Positions 39,020 through 50,600 of a stretch of DNA of 64,000 nucleotides are shown here, one piece after another. The number at the start of each line of letters is the position of its first letter. The stretch's first letter is position 1. The notes beneath the pieces are model-generated. The model saw only the letters and a list, made by a program, of their open reading frames with translations, was not told the origin of the DNA and made no database searches. This stretch comes from Melanopsichium pennsylvanicum (taxonomy: Eukaryota; Basidiomycota; Ustilaginomycetes; Ustilaginales): positions 248,001-312,000 of the forward strand of contig OAPG01000005.1 in NCBI GenBank assembly GCA_900208305.1. The letters run 5' to 3'. A program made the position numbers and the translations under genes.

Positions 39020-42000
39020 ATGCAGATGGCCAGTCATCCCATCCAAGGCGTGGCTGCTGTGCGTTCCTCTCCGTCTACCTCCGCCGCGCCAACTCCCTCC
39101 TTGTCTGCGCCTGACACATCACACCATCTCTCCTCTGCTCAGGCTCATAAATTCGTTCCTGCTCCTGCACCAGATCAAGGTATGCGCTTCATGGCCAACC
39201 ATCATCGTCAACACAACCCTCACGATCCCAAGCTCAGACCGAATTCAAGCTTCAAATCACGCCGCTCCTCCCTCCTTGCATCCGTTCTCAAGTCAAAGTC
39301 AAAGGATCATCCGCGCAAATCATCAACCACGCCCTCACGCATATCAGCCGCTCCTCCCACCAAGCCACGTGCTTCCAGTGCAGCTTCCACCCACCACCGC
39401 TTCCAGTCACTGCCCGCGCCCAGTAGCACTATCTCGGATCAACAACCTGAAGCGCACACCCGCCACTCGTCGCCTTCCGCCGACACACCAACCCAACAGC
39501 AACGCACCAAACCACACTTTTCCTCACTCCATCCTCCAACACCCTCCTCCCACAATCTTGGCCACGCAGCAGAAATTCAACCTCTTCATTTCCGTGATTC
39601 GCCTCCCATGGCTTCATTACCATCACCTACACATTTAACAGACAGATCTGCATCCTCCTGCACCTTTAGCCATACCAAGCGCTCCAACTTCGCTTCTGTC
39701 GTCGCACATTTGACGTCGTCTTCTATGGAGAATGCGATCGTGATTCCAAATAATCTGGCCACGCTCCAAGCGGGAAGCCAGGCACCTCCAAGTACTTCCA
39801 TTTCATCAGATGCTGTCCTTGCGAACTCGGCTCCAGCCGAATTGACTTATGCTCTTGACACATCACAAGAGACCCAGGCTCGATTATCGTCGTCTACTTC
39901 CGATAGTGCAATACCGTCAGCATTCCCGGCAAACATTGTGCACGCATCATCCTCTCACACCAACGTTCCGCCATCTCTTGTCACGCGCACCACCATGTCA
40001 GACACTCCATGCACAGCTCAGCTATTTAGCAGCTCCCCAGAAACTTTAAGAAATGCCCAGAGCAGCCCAGCTCCAGCCCGACAGTCATCATGCCAAACCC
40101 CGGCCACTGCAGTGTCAGAGCGTGACGCTTCAGAGCAGCGCTTCGAGCGACCAGCACAAGGGCTCCCGCTCTCGGCTTCAGTCTTTGTTCCCTCCCCACA
40201 GCGATTCTCGAGTCTCGGTTGTAGGACTGCAGCCCCTTTCTCTTTGAATACTGACGTTTCCGATCCATCCGCTCTGCCGCGTGGCCTTGCGCGTGACATC
40301 AACGAGGAGCTCGACTCGCCTACCTCAGCTGAGAGGGTTGGTGCTCGAGCGGAGCGTCGCATGAGCATGCTTGACTTCCTCGCCGCCGATCCTGATGCAG
40401 ACTCTGCATGCCAGCTAGCGCAGGCGAGTCTTTCTGCTGAGGATCTGCCTCGATCGATGCAGTTGGCCACTCATAGTGGTCACAGCATCACGACACTGGT
40501 CCCTGCGTCTACGCCGCTGCTTGAAGCCAGCCGCCAACTTAGGATCCAGGCGGCTGCAGTCAGCGGGAAGCCGCTACAGCCCAGAAAGATTGACCTCTGT
40601 GATCACGTTCGTATCAAGGTTGAGCCCCTAGTTGATCGCCTCACAATGTTCGGATCGATGCAGTCCAGCTCCAACTACTCTCTCGCTGGTAGCGTCATCG
40701 TCGAGGTGCCCAAATTGCAAGTTCAACGTCTTTCTGCGGCCGCCTCAGTGCTTCAGGACGGAACGTTTGGCGACCATCCCGCAGTCCACGTCCAAGACCT
40801 CACAGTCTGCTTTACTGGCTACTCCGTCTATGTTGATGCGACGGGTCGTTTCAACGCTGTCAAGCTGGCAGAGGTCTCTCAGAAGCTTCTGGGTCCGCAA
40901 GGCTTCAGTTGTCCAGTCGAGATGGTTGAGACCGGAGAGCAGCCCACATCCATAGAGGGTCCGACAGCAAACGCAGCATCCCTCAAGTACGAAACCGAGT
41001 TTGATCTTTCCATTCCTGGTTGGTTGCCAGCATCCCAGCGCTCGCGTTTCGGTGCAACCTTCTACTGTGTTCAGGCGACCGGCATACTCGGAGGGCAAGC
41101 TATCTTGTCAGCCCTTTCTGGATTTGATCCATTCGGCAAGCATGGTTGGCAAGGCCCATCTTCCGCCCTCAGTAAATCGCTCGAGTCCGAGCTGGACGAC
41201 AGTGGCACCGGAACAAATGTAGCACAGCCGAAAGACGGCGCAAGCTCACCACCTTCATCCTCGTTGCGAGCCAAATCCAAAAACACCTGGCTCAACAAAA
41301 CTGCAAAGCAACTGCATCTCAGAACGTCGAAGAAGTCCTCGGGCCCCGATGCTGAACAGAGCGGCTCAGCATCCATCAGTCGTCGCGGTTCGGGGTCCAA
41401 GGAATCTGACAAGACGTCGGCGACCGAAAACGATCCGCTCTTCACCAAAACGACTGAAGTTGTGCATTCACTTTTGCCGAGCGGGCAGCATCACATCACG
41501 AGCGAGTGCCTCAGCGTCTTGGTCCAACGATGCCGGGATGTGGTACCAGTTCCTGTGGCTCGGCTCGCCAGGCTAGCAACTTCGAGCCAGATGATGCGCG
41601 CAGACGGTACGAATCCATCCCTGTCCCAGAGCATGCTCGCTCTTGCCACGCTCCAGGACGCTCCAGGCGCGGCAAGTCATTCCGAGACAATATCAGCTTC
41701 GGACCTTGTTGGTCTTTCTCGTCCTCATCTTCCTATCTCCGCTTCCGCACCGGTGCTACTGTCTTCGCCCGAGTCGAGTGCAAATGCCGTCGGAAGCGAC
41801 GCTCAACCAGGCTTGGCGCCATCGCCCAGAATCGATGCCAATTCAAGGAGCTTTGGCGCAGATGCCAGAGCACATGCCAGAGCAGATGCCAGGGCAGACG
41901 CCACGGAGCACTCCACAGCCCCTAACGCAGAGAGCGAAACCATCTTTGTCATGCCTCGGGTTCCGAGTGCGTTTGACGCACCACGGGACCCGGCCAAGTT

Positions 42001-45000
42001 GACCGCGGCCGCATCTACGCTCACATCCTCAGCTACGCTTCCCAACTTGCCGAGTTCGATGAGCCGCGCCTCATCACTGCTCGACTCACGCCTGGGAAAC
42101 GCAGCATCGCCTCCACGCACTTCGTCGAGATCGGCATCGGCTGGCCGAACGTCCGCGCCACTACGACACTTTGTCCACAAGCCTACATTGCATCTACCAC
42201 CTGAGCTTGGCGTGGCGGCAGACCCAGATGCTGGTGGCGGTCTCAAATTTTCCTTGACCCTGTCGCTGCCCTCTCACGTCCATGTTGCAGGAGCGAAGAG
42301 CGATATCCTCAGCTTCGGCGTTCAAATCGAAGTTGGACGCACCGAGGGTTGGGACGTCTTGAGGAAATGGGGAGGTCTGAGGCTCAAAGATATGGATCTC
42401 GTATGTCTGCAGACTGAGCGACACAGCTCCATGCCGTCTCGTTCGTTCCTTTCCGCATTCCCTATACCTCCGCTTCCGAACCAGGTGGACGCGGCCGCTT
42501 TGCCTGTAGTGACACCTCCGCGAAAGCTGCCTCCAGCTTCCGCTGGTTCGCACCAAGTCGCAGCAGAGAAACGCCTTCGGGAGAGTTACGATCGATCCCT
42601 CGTGTTGGGTCACATCAAACTCGCAAACCAAGGCAAGGCACCCCATCCGATCGAGCATAATGTCGAGCGTATCCGTACTACCATTGTTGGACCTCCGCCC
42701 TTTGTATTACGAAAGCGAGATCAGGAGGCAAGGAAGAAAATTGCGGAACAGGCGCAACAGCAAAAGACCAAATTGTCGATAAGCAGTTCCAATCCTGCCC
42801 AGAGACCCAGCGGGGTTTCCAGCAGCCCGTCGCAAGGCAGTCTTGGAGGCTCCGGCACCAACACCCCGAACGGTACCTCCCAAAGCGCTGGCATCGGCAG
42901 TCTGAGAGCCGCCTTTGCGCCCACTGCTCAGCCGAATGCAGTCTCACGACCAAGTGTGATGCAGCCCTTGCCTCGAGCTTTGACGCGATCCAACAACTCG
43001 AGCAGCTCATCGCTAAGGCAAGCCTTCTCAGGTGCAAACGGCTCTGGTGCTATGCAGCCCGCCCTTCGCCCCAGCGCTGCTGGTGCAGCATCGGGCAGTG
43101 GCACTTCGCCCAATGGCACCGGCAGGAGCAGGCGTCCCATCCCCTTCGATCTGGGCACTGCGAGTGAGACCGTAAGACGCGCTGTTCCATCCGACGGCCT
43201 GAATGAAGACGAGCAGACTGCAGATGCGTCTTTCGCAGATGCTATCGCATCATCCTCGCATCCCGGATCTCAAGCCAACCGGGCAGCGCAGCGTACCAAT
43301 TCGGACGAGACGATGGATCCAGACGCTACTCAGACCGAGGTACTGCGCAGAGTCGTACCCGAAGCATCTGCAGCAAGGATGGGTGTCACTTCGAGTGTAA
43401 CGACAAGGTCGAGGACCCAACCTGCGCCGGCGCCTAGACGCAGTCGCTTTGAGAACGCGATCAGCAGGCTGTCGACGTTTGCCAGCTCGATGTTGGAGCA
43501 GCCTAACGAGGCCTCTGCTGAGGTTCCTAGTCAGGATGCTCGCAGCAACGGCGCCAACGCGGCTCAAATCGTGGGCGAAGCCCCGCAAGCCAGCCTTCGC
43601 GCCACTTATGCTTTCGCTGGTGATGACGGTCAAGGTGTGGACCTAACCAAAGGTCGTGTCAGGATGACGATCAATCTGCCGTTGGTTTCGAGCGATCTCG
43701 ACGCAGCCAGAAAGGCAGGCAGTGCTCAGCTCATTCCCGACTTTGAAAGTCCATACGTGCGCATTAGACACAAGCTCAAGGTCAAACTCGGCTTTGGGTT
43801 GAAGACAAACGTCGCGTCGGGGCCGGACGGTAAAGATTGGGCTCAGGCTCTGGTCATGTGTGTTCCGGTGCGTTTCACTGAGGCGCCACCTAGAGAGGTG
43901 CAGGAGCAGTTTGGCCCCGTCAGGATTGTAGGTGCAGACACGCAGACTTCCACTTCGACTGCCGCCCCGGCCAGCGATCGCAACGTTGCTACGGCATCAG
44001 GTGGAGGGACGGCTCAAGCTGATATCACTTCGGGCCCAGGACTTCCGGCGCCATTTGCAGAGCCTTTGCTACCTGCGTATGCTCAGCTATTCCGCGAGGA
44101 TGGCTCTCGACTTGCGGACGAGGGTGAGGATCTTCCGCGCTATCCAGGGAGAATGTCGGTGGTGGGCGAGATTGATGAGGACCTAGCGCCCGCAATTTCC
44201 TCAATGGACAGCAGGCACGAAGAAGAGTCTGGCGTCAGTGCGCAAGCAGCCAACAATCTCTCACCAGTCGATGAAGGGTTTGGCTCTGAATCTGATAACA
44301 TTTCGACTGCGGCTGGCAATGAAACTGAACGAGGGTTCAGGACAGAGCTTCCCCGGTATCAAGCTGCTTCACTGCCTCGGCTGTCAAGTTTCGCAGCAGC
44401 ACCTACACCTATGGACCGCACAACCAGTCTACCTGGCCATCGCTTGCTCGCACGAACCACCGCTTCCAGCGTCTTTGGTTTACGCACGTCTCCTTCGCAT
44501 CCAGTATTGCTCAGCTCCAACCAAAGTCAAAGCGCTACATCATCGGCTTTTGCGGAGAAGATGACCGACGCCGGCGGCAGACCTCGTGTTGGATCCTCAG
44601 CATTTGACCCGCTTCCTACACGGCCCGGTATGCGACCACGCTCCGCAACGACTGCATCTCTGGTCACGTTTAGTCGGATTCAGCCAGCCGAAGTGCTGGA
44701 TGAGGCACTTGTCACCAGCGCGCTTGACGACGAGGAAGATGGTATGGATGGCATGCAGCCTTCGCACACTCTTGAAAGTTTGAACAGACACTCGCAGCGT
44801 CGTACGGGAGGCGTCGATGGTTTAACCGGGAACGACGAAGATGATGAAGAAGAAGGGGAGGAGGAGGAGGAGATGGATGAGGACGATGTGGACATGATGG
44901 ACGGCGATGCGGGAAGTGCTGAACTTGACAGCGAGATGGGGCATGGGATGGTGCAAAGGATGCGTGTCGTTTCTCACCGACAAGAGCTGAGTGGGAGTGA

Positions 45001-45043
45001 TGTGGATGAAAGGGTAGATTACGAGGTTGGGACGGCTCTTTGA
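39020..45043 (+). CDS. very large arrestin-related protein (putative ART-type trafficking adaptor)
   Basis: 2007 residues. Three separated blocks have arrestin-like beta-strand character amid Ser/Ala-rich disordered sequence: about 523-695 (KIDLCDHVRIKVEPLVDRL, VHVQDLTVCFTGYSVYVD, FGATFYCVQATGIL), about 1073-1135 (LKFSLTLSLPSHVHVAGAKS) and about 1546-1622 (SPYVRIRHKLKVKLGFGLK, a strong arrestin C-domain hallmark). Just after the last block stand PY-like motifs LLPAYAQLF (about 1683) and DLPRYPG (about 1703), as in ART adaptors that bring Rsp5 ubiquitin ligase to plasma-membrane transporters. A 12-base tandem repeat encodes ADAR-like units at 947-962, and the C-terminus is highly acidic (about 1935-1965). 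ART proteins are normally 500-1100 residues, so this is unusually long. The fold assignment is by eye. No intron is needed; the start is the first ATG of the frame. Confidence 0.7.
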   Translation: MQMASHPIQGVAAVRSSPSTSAAPTPSLSAPDTSHHLSSAQAHKFVPAPAPDQGMRFMANHHRQHNPHDPKLRPNSSFKSRRSSLLASVLKSKSKDHPRKSSTTPSRISAAPPTKPRASSAASTHHRFQSLPAPSSTISDQQPEAHTRHSSPSADTPTQQQRTKPHFSSLHPPTPSSHNLGHAAEIQPLHFRDSPPMASLPSPTHLTDRSASSCTFSHTKRSNFASVVAHLTSSSMENAIVIPNNLATLQAGSQAPPSTSISSDAVLANSAPAELTYALDTSQETQARLSSSTSDSAIPSAFPANIVHASSSHTNVPPSLVTRTTMSDTPCTAQLFSSSPETLRNAQSSPAPARQSSCQTPATAVSERDASEQRFERPAQGLPLSASVFVPSPQRFSSLGCRTAAPFSLNTDVSDPSALPRGLARDINEELDSPTSAERVGARAERRMSMLDFLAADPDADSACQLAQASLSAEDLPRSMQLATHSGHSITTLVPASTPLLEASRQLRIQAAAVSGKPLQPRKIDLCDHVRIKVEPLVDRLTMFGSMQSSSNYSLAGSVIVEVPKLQVQRLSAAASVLQDGTFGDHPAVHVQDLTVCFTGYSVYVDATGRFNAVKLAEVSQKLLGPQGFSCPVEMVETGEQPTSIEGPTANAASLKYETEFDLSIPGWLPASQRSRFGATFYCVQATGILGGQAILSALSGFDPFGKHGWQGPSSALSKSLESELDDSGTGTNVAQPKDGASSPPSSSLRAKSKNTWLNKTAKQLHLRTSKKSSGPDAEQSGSASISRRGSGSKESDKTSATENDPLFTKTTEVVHSLLPSGQHHITSECLSVLVQRCRDVVPVPVARLARLATSSQMMRADGTNPSLSQSMLALATLQDAPGAASHSETISASDLVGLSRPHLPISASAPVLLSSPESSANAVGSDAQPGLAPSPRIDANSRSFGADARAHARADARADATEHSTAPNAESETIFVMPRVPSAFDAPRDPAKLTAAASTLTSSATLPNLPSSMSRASSLLDSRLGNAASPPRTSSRSASAGRTSAPLRHFVHKPTLHLPPELGVAADPDAGGGLKFSLTLSLPSHVHVAGAKSDILSFGVQIEVGRTEGWDVLRKWGGLRLKDMDLVCLQTERHSSMPSRSFLSAFPIPPLPNQVDAAALPVVTPPRKLPPASAGSHQVAAEKRLRESYDRSLVLGHIKLANQGKAPHPIEHNVERIRTTIVGPPPFVLRKRDQEARKKIAEQAQQQKTKLSISSSNPAQRPSGVSSSPSQGSLGGSGTNTPNGTSQSAGIGSLRAAFAPTAQPNAVSRPSVMQPLPRALTRSNNSSSSSLRQAFSGANGSGAMQPALRPSAAGAASGSGTSPNGTGRSRRPIPFDLGTASETVRRAVPSDGLNEDEQTADASFADAIASSSHPGSQANRAAQRTNSDETMDPDATQTEVLRRVVPEASAARMGVTSSVTTRSRTQPAPAPRRSRFENAISRLSTFASSMLEQPNEASAEVPSQDARSNGANAAQIVGEAPQASLRATYAFAGDDGQGVDLTKGRVRMTINLPLVSSDLDAARKAGSAQLIPDFESPYVRIRHKLKVKLGFGLKTNVASGPDGKDWAQALVMCVPVRFTEAPPREVQEQFGPVRIVGADTQTSTSTAAPASDRNVATASGGGTAQADITSGPGLPAPFAEPLLPAYAQLFREDGSRLADEGEDLPRYPGRMSVVGEIDEDLAPAISSMDSRHEEESGVSAQAANNLSPVDEGFGSESDNISTAAGNETERGFRTELPRYQAASLPRLSSFAAAPTPMDRTTSLPGHRLLARTTASSVFGLRTSPSHPVLLSSNQSQSATSSAFAEKMTDAGGRPRVGSSAFDPLPTRPGMRPRSATTASLVTFSRIQPAEVLDEALVTSALDDEEDGMDGMQPSHTLESLNRHSQRRTGGVDGLTGNDEDDEEEGEEEEEMDEDDVDMMDGDAGSAELDSEMGHGMVQRMRVVSHRQELSGSDVDERVDYEVGTAL
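41858..41905 (+). repeat. four in-frame 12-base repeats in the arrestin-like gene
   Basis: Units GCAGATGCCAGA, GCACATGCCAGA, GCAGATGCCAGG and GCAGACGCCACG encode ADAR, AHAR, ADAR and ADAT in a disordered linker. They diverge gradually from left to right. Confidence 0.85.
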
Positions 45044-45460
45044 GGAGGAGAAAGAGAGAGAGAGGAAATTTGAATAAATACGCTTCTGGCTTTCTTCTAG
45101 CCATGCCTCACACTTTCATATAGCATGGCAAGCACAGTCACACTACTGTGTTGTTGCAAGCGAGACTTTTGAACCGTGGCACAAGGCTCCATTCGAAAAG
45201 ATAGAGGGAGAGAGAGAGAGAGAGAAAAGTAAGACTGTGTGTGTCTGAGCAGAATTATTATTGTTGTGTATACAGGCAAGAGAGAGAGAGAGAAGGATCT
45301 TTTGGCATGCGCTCCTTGAAAGGGTTTGTTGCTTGAGTAGTGATGAGGTCCAAGCGCGTCTTTGAAATAGCCTTGATTTGGTGGGGGCCGTGCCAAGAGA
45401 GTTTTTGGTACACTTTTCACGGTTTGTTACTTTTCTTGACAAACAACCATCCATACGCAC
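45044..45460. other. spacer between the arrestin-like gene and PALC
   Basis: 417 bases with two GA repeats (about 45205-45225 and 45278-45292) and CACACTACTGTG near 45128-45152. No gene is seen. Confidence 0.5.
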
Positions 45461-47422
45461 TTGAACTCGATTCCCGCCTTGATCGAAGCTGGCAGGATGT
45501 ACGTATTTGACCTGCCCACAACTGGCAATATATCGTTGAGCGATTTCTTGGTCACTACTGATCTGCATTCGCAAGTTGGGCAAACAACGCAACTTCGTGC
45601 TCATCTACGTGCCGTTCTCAAAGAAAACCGTGCCGGAACATCCTCCACTTCCACCTCTTCACTAAAGCAGTCTACAGCCTCGAAAAGTGTCGATATTGGG
45701 ATTGGCACTGGTTCATCGTCAGATACTGCTCGCAAGAACGGTGGAAATGGTGCGAATCCCGGAGAATGGTTATTGATTGTCAAAGCAATCGAAGAATATC
45801 TGCCTAACTTGTTGGCTATCTTCAACAGTGTTCAAACCGATGATCTCATCTTGCGATACGATCCGGTCTTCTCCTGGCGTACAACCATTTCTAGTACACG
45901 TTTTCGAGGTGCCATTCGAATCGATCTAGCTGGTTTACACTATGAACTATGCTTCACTCTCTTAACGTACGCTTTAACCCTAAGCAACTTTGCTGCAGCT
46001 ACAGTCGCATCTTTGGGATGTTACGAAACAGATCGAAACATTTCTTCCGCAGATAGGAAACAGAAGGATGATCGTCTAAAATGGAGTGCCGATACATTGT
46101 GTCGAGCTGCAGGCATTTTGTTATATCTGAGTCAAGATTTGTTACCAAAGTGGAGAGATGCAGTAGGAAGCGTACAAGGATTACCATTGGATTTGACTAG
46201 TGAAGCAACGTTGGGTTTGAGCAAAATGTGTTTGGCTGAAGCACAGGCTTTGGCGATACGAAAATTGGTTTCACCCGCAGTGGCGAATGCAACCGATACA
46301 ATCACTCCAGGTCCACCTTTGGATAAGGCACATCCGAGTGCGAGTCTTTTGGCAAAGTTGCATTTGGCCGTGGTCGAGGAGATGGAAAGTGCGCAAGCAT
46401 TATTAAGAACTGTAGGGGAAAAGTCGAAAAGTGGCATGCATAGGAGGATGAGTGCAGGCAGAGAGCATCACTCTCGTATCCACGATGGTGATGATGATGA
46501 TGATGATTCACCACCCATCAACTCGGTCGGAAATGGCACTTACGGTGGTGCGGGTGAAAATCAAACTAGCCGTGGCGGCCAAAAGAAACTCTTTGGAAAA
46601 TTCAAACTCGGCTCTTCCTCTTCCAACAAAAACAAGGATACTTCAAGGAACAGGACCTCGGGACCTCGCGATGTTGCTGGCACCATCTCATCATCATCAG
46701 CAGCAGCGGTAGAGAACAGCTTTTACGCGCCACCCACCACTTCTTCATCCATCTCGGGTGGTTTGGATCAAGACCTCAACATCACACCTTCGCTGGTCAA
46801 ATACCTTTCCTTCTCCATCACATTTCACCGTGCCATGGCTTTCAAGTGGTTGGGCATTGATAGTGGTGAAGCATCTTCCAAAGTTGGAGTCGGAATTGCA
46901 TTTCTCTCACTCTCGTTTCACCTTCTTTCCTCTTCTTCGCTCAAAGATCTTTCTTCTGGACTTTCTAACATCAGCATCTCTTCCTCGGCTTCGTTTTTAC
47001 CTGGTGGCAAGAGCAGTAGTAGGACGAAACTCAAATCAGAAAGGAGTGTGGTTCAAGCTGAATTGATGACGGTTACGCATTGGTTGGAGAGTTATCGAAA
47101 GTTGAATGATACTGTGAGTTTTGAATGTGTTCCAGCTGCTGGTGAGGTTCAAGCCAGGATTCCAGCGGGAAGGGGTGCGTTGGGGATCAAACTTTTTAAA
47201 TTACCTACACCTTTATGGGGACCTGGGAGTGAAGGGTATAGAGGTAGGGGGGGAGAAGGGGGTGTTGGGTTGGCGAAGGATGAGTTGCATTTGTTGGATT
47301 TGGATCATCCGGCGAGGAGCAATTTGGTGGCATTGGAAGTGGTGGGTGAGTTGGGAGCTGAGAAAGATTCGATTGGTTTGGTTGCTAGTGATGCATATGT
47401 TGGTCAGGGAGCTTATTACTGA
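45461..47422 (+). CDS. PALC: pH-response regulator PalC (BRO1 domain)
   Basis: 653 residues. PalC links the plasma-membrane alkaline pH sensor complex to ESCRT-III in the fungal Pal/Rim pathway, acting upstream of PalA and the protease PalB. The N-terminus FDLPTTGNISLSDFL and the helical core EWLLIVKAIEEYLPNLLAIFNS, FSWRTTISSTRFRGAIRIDLAGLHYELCFTLLTYA and WSADTLCRAAGILLYLSQ are the PalC form of the BRO1 domain. A Ser/Gly-rich insert (about 330-430) separates the later helices (SLVKYLSFSITFHRAMAFKWLGID). The region near the end has IPAGRGALGIKLFKLPTPLWGPGS, also found in PalC. The insert and the Asp run (HDGDDDDDDSPP) make it longer than the ~500-residue average. No intron is needed. It converges on the coiled-coil gene. 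Confidence 0.87.
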   Translation: MNSIPALIEAGRMYVFDLPTTGNISLSDFLVTTDLHSQVGQTTQLRAHLRAVLKENRAGTSSTSTSSLKQSTASKSVDIGIGTGSSSDTARKNGGNGANPGEWLLIVKAIEEYLPNLLAIFNSVQTDDLILRYDPVFSWRTTISSTRFRGAIRIDLAGLHYELCFTLLTYALTLSNFAAATVASLGCYETDRNISSADRKQKDDRLKWSADTLCRAAGILLYLSQDLLPKWRDAVGSVQGLPLDLTSEATLGLSKMCLAEAQALAIRKLVSPAVANATDTITPGPPLDKAHPSASLLAKLHLAVVEEMESAQALLRTVGEKSKSGMHRRMSAGREHHSRIHDGDDDDDDSPPINSVGNGTYGGAGENQTSRGGQKKLFGKFKLGSSSSNKNKDTSRNRTSGPRDVAGTISSSSAAAVENSFYAPPTTSSSISGGLDQDLNITPSLVKYLSFSITFHRAMAFKWLGIDSGEASSKVGVGIAFLSLSFHLLSSSSLKDLSSGLSNISISSSASFLPGGKSSSRTKLKSERSVVQAELMTVTHWLESYRKLNDTVSFECVPAAGEVQARIPAGRGALGIKLFKLPTPLWGPGSEGYRGRGGEGGVGLAKDELHLLDLDHPARSNLVALEVVGELGAEKDSIGLVASDAYVGQGAYY

Positions 47423-47678
47423 TTACAATAAGTAATTTATCTCAACTCATACAACAACAACAATTGTTTTTTTTGGGGGTTTGGTGTTGCTAATGGAATG
47501 GGGTATTCATGAGGATATGGTTTGACGATGAAAAACGTTATTTGTGTATATATATGTGTGTGTGTGAGAGAAAGAGAGAGAGAGAGAGGATGATGGAAAA
47601 CAAAACAACAAAGGTGTGATTTTATTAATGGGAAAAGAAAGCAAAACAATAATAATAATAATAATAAAATTTTGATGT
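47423..47678. repeat. short convergent spacer with compound microsatellites
   Basis: A TA/TG/GA compound repeat (47544-47589) and an AAT repeat (47648-47667) lie between the PALC and coiled-coil gene stops. No gene. Confidence 0.6.
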
Positions 47679-50600
47679 TTATGTGCGACTCGCAGCAGCA
47701 CGTTGAGCTTTCATTCTTGCCAAGAAATCCGCCGCTCCTCCACCACCATTACTATTACCATTACCATTACTTTGCGCACCGATTTTGTTTAAAGAAGAAA
47801 TTGGTGTGATTACTGTAGTCGAACAAGAATTCTTCTTTTGAATACTTTGTACCATCTGTCTCCTTGCATCATGAGCAAAAAGAGAAGTGATTGGCTCATT
47901 CACCTCTTTTACCACAGTAGAATGATTACCACCGATTCCGATTTTACTCGAAAGTCTTGAACTACCAGTACCATAAGCAGAAGTAGCGTTAACAACAGAA
48001 CCCAAATTGGTTTTATCCACCAACATTGTAATGGAAGATGATTTATGTTTTACCGAAGATGAAGATGATGATGATGATGATAAACGAGATGCTATCAATT
48101 CGGAAGGGTTGGATGTGGAACGAACCATTCCGCCTTGATCTTGATCTTGTACAACTCCAACTTTTCCTGCTGCTGCTAATTCTGGTGGTGTTGTGGTGAG
48201 AACTGGTGTGCCGAGACCAAGAACGATAGACTGCTGCGTAGGATGATGATTATGATGATCATCCGCGGACGGTTTTTTGTGGGATCGAATGACGTTCTTG
48301 AGCAAAACAGCAGAGCGACGAACAGGTGTGAAGTCGGATCCACTAGGTGTGCGCTTATGAGAAGACGGCGAAGGTGCGTAGACAACCTTGACTCCAACCC
48401 CAAGGTCTGTGCGAGACAATTTCGGCGTAGCAGTGTTGGTCGTTGACTTTGCAACCTCTTTCAGTGTTATACCCATTCGTGTTGGTTCTTCATCCACAGA
48501 ATCTGGTTTAGAACGTTTCCTTCCAGCCAAAATATCACCGGAACCATTTCCAATCACAGCACCACCTTCGCCCTCTCTACCCTCCCTTACCTTACTTGTG
48601 CCAATACTAGCACCAAGTGTGTTTGTTAAAGCTTTTGCAGTTTTGAGCCGATCCAGTTCGTATTGTAGACCATCCAACTTAAATTGAGCCATTTTGAGTT
48701 CGGCTTGAAGCGTCTCATACTTTCCAGTCAGTTTGGTATAGCGTGTGGCGTATTTCTTACTCTCTTTGAGCGCATCCAGGATCTTTGAATCCGCCTCTTC
48801 GATTTCTTCCGCCTTCCTACCCAATTCCTCCTCCAACTCTTCGATTCTCGTGTTAAGGTAAGACACTTCGACTTCTGCCTTTTCGAGCTTGGCTTTGAGC
48901 TCGGGATCGATACAAGTGGCGGTGTCTGCAACGGGTTGGGATTCAAGTTCGGAAACCAGCGTTTCGAGATCCTTTGCACGTCGTTGGGCTGCTGCGTACT
49001 GGTCATTTAGCATTTCCTCTGTTGAGCGCGCCGAGGAAAGATCGGCTTTCAGCTTAAGTAGAGCACTTTCTTGCGCACCGATCCGTTCTGAGAGCGCATC
49101 GCGTTCCGACTTTGATGACTCTAACTCGGCTTGGAGAGCAGAGACAGTTTCAAGCGTTGGCATGTCCGAGTTGGATCGTTCAGCAGCCTCTTGCAACTCA
49201 GCAAGCTCCTCCTTAAGATCCCAGTACTCCTTGTTGCGAATTTGAATGGCTGCATCGCGCTCCGCTAGGACTTGCTCGAGCTCAACGTGTTTCGCGGTGA
49301 GTTCAGCGAGTTGGTCCTCGAGGTCAGTCTTGTGTTGCAATGCTGCATTGCGGTCCACCTCCATCAACGACAGAGCCGAGCTCGATTCCAGTGCTTCATT
49401 CTCGAGACCAGCAAGTTTGGTGGTAAGCTCACAGATTTGACCTCTGCTCTCCTCGACAGTGGCCTGACCTCTGGCAGAGGAAGCACAGAGCGCCTCGTGT
49501 TCGGTCTGCAGAGCACTTAGCTGCAATTCGAGAACCTCAATTCGATCCGCGTCCGCAGATGCGCTTTCCCTCTGCTCGGCGAGCGTGACATTGAGGGCGT
49601 CCAACTCCAACTGGGTCAAGGACAGGCGATCTTCGGATTTCCTGAGCTGCGAACGCAACTGCTTCAACTCGCCTTCTTGCGCTTCGACCACCTCCGCTGC
49701 CTTTTGAGAATCGGAAAGCGCAGTTCTTAGTTGGATGAGCTCTTGGGCGAGACAAGATATCTCGGTCTCGAGCGTCGTTTTTCCGGTTGACAGAGTGTCG
49801 TTGTGCATTCTCATCGTTTCCAGCTGAGCCTCGAGGCTGAAGATTTGCTCCCGAGCATCGGTAAGAGCGGACACGAGATCGGAGTGGTTTTCGGTAGTCT
49901 GAACGGCATTCTCGACTTGGACTGCCTTAACAACTTGAACTTGAGCAGAGAGATCCGAGACCTGATGTTGAAGCTCCTCGACCTTGCCCTTCAACGCCGA
50001 CTGCTCTACTCCGATCCGGGTCTTGCTCTCGGTGGCTTCCGCAAGCTGCTCAGTAAGTCTCGCCGCACTCTTCTGTGCGGTCTCGAGAGCCACCTCAAGC
50101 TCGACCTTCTTCTTGATGCTGTTTTCCCCATCAGCTGTCTGTGTCCCAGCCTCGGACTTGTTATTCTTTCCAGAAGTGAGAGAATCGACCTTGCCCTTCA
50201 GCTCCTTGATCAAAGCGAGATGCACCAACTTCTCCTCATCCAATTCCAGCGTGATTCCCTCAGCCAGCGCCTGGTTGGTCCGCGTGCGGTCAAGATCGTT
50301 CCGCACCTGAGAAAGCTGCTTTTGAAGACTTCCGATCTGCTCGTTTCTTCGCAAAATACGGGCCTGAAGCTCTTCAATCTCGCCTTTGAGCATATCGACA
50401 AGCTTTTTGTGGTCCTCAGTGTGGCAAGGAAGGGGCTTCACATCCTGTTCGATCGGCATATCGGCGGTGGTCGATGCATCAATTCGCGTAGGCATGACCG
50501 TTGATGTACTTGCGTCGCCCCTTTCCACAACAGTTGCAGAGTTTGCGACAGTTCGAGAGCATCGTAGCTGGGCGAGAGACGCACTGAGTTCGCCGAGGTA

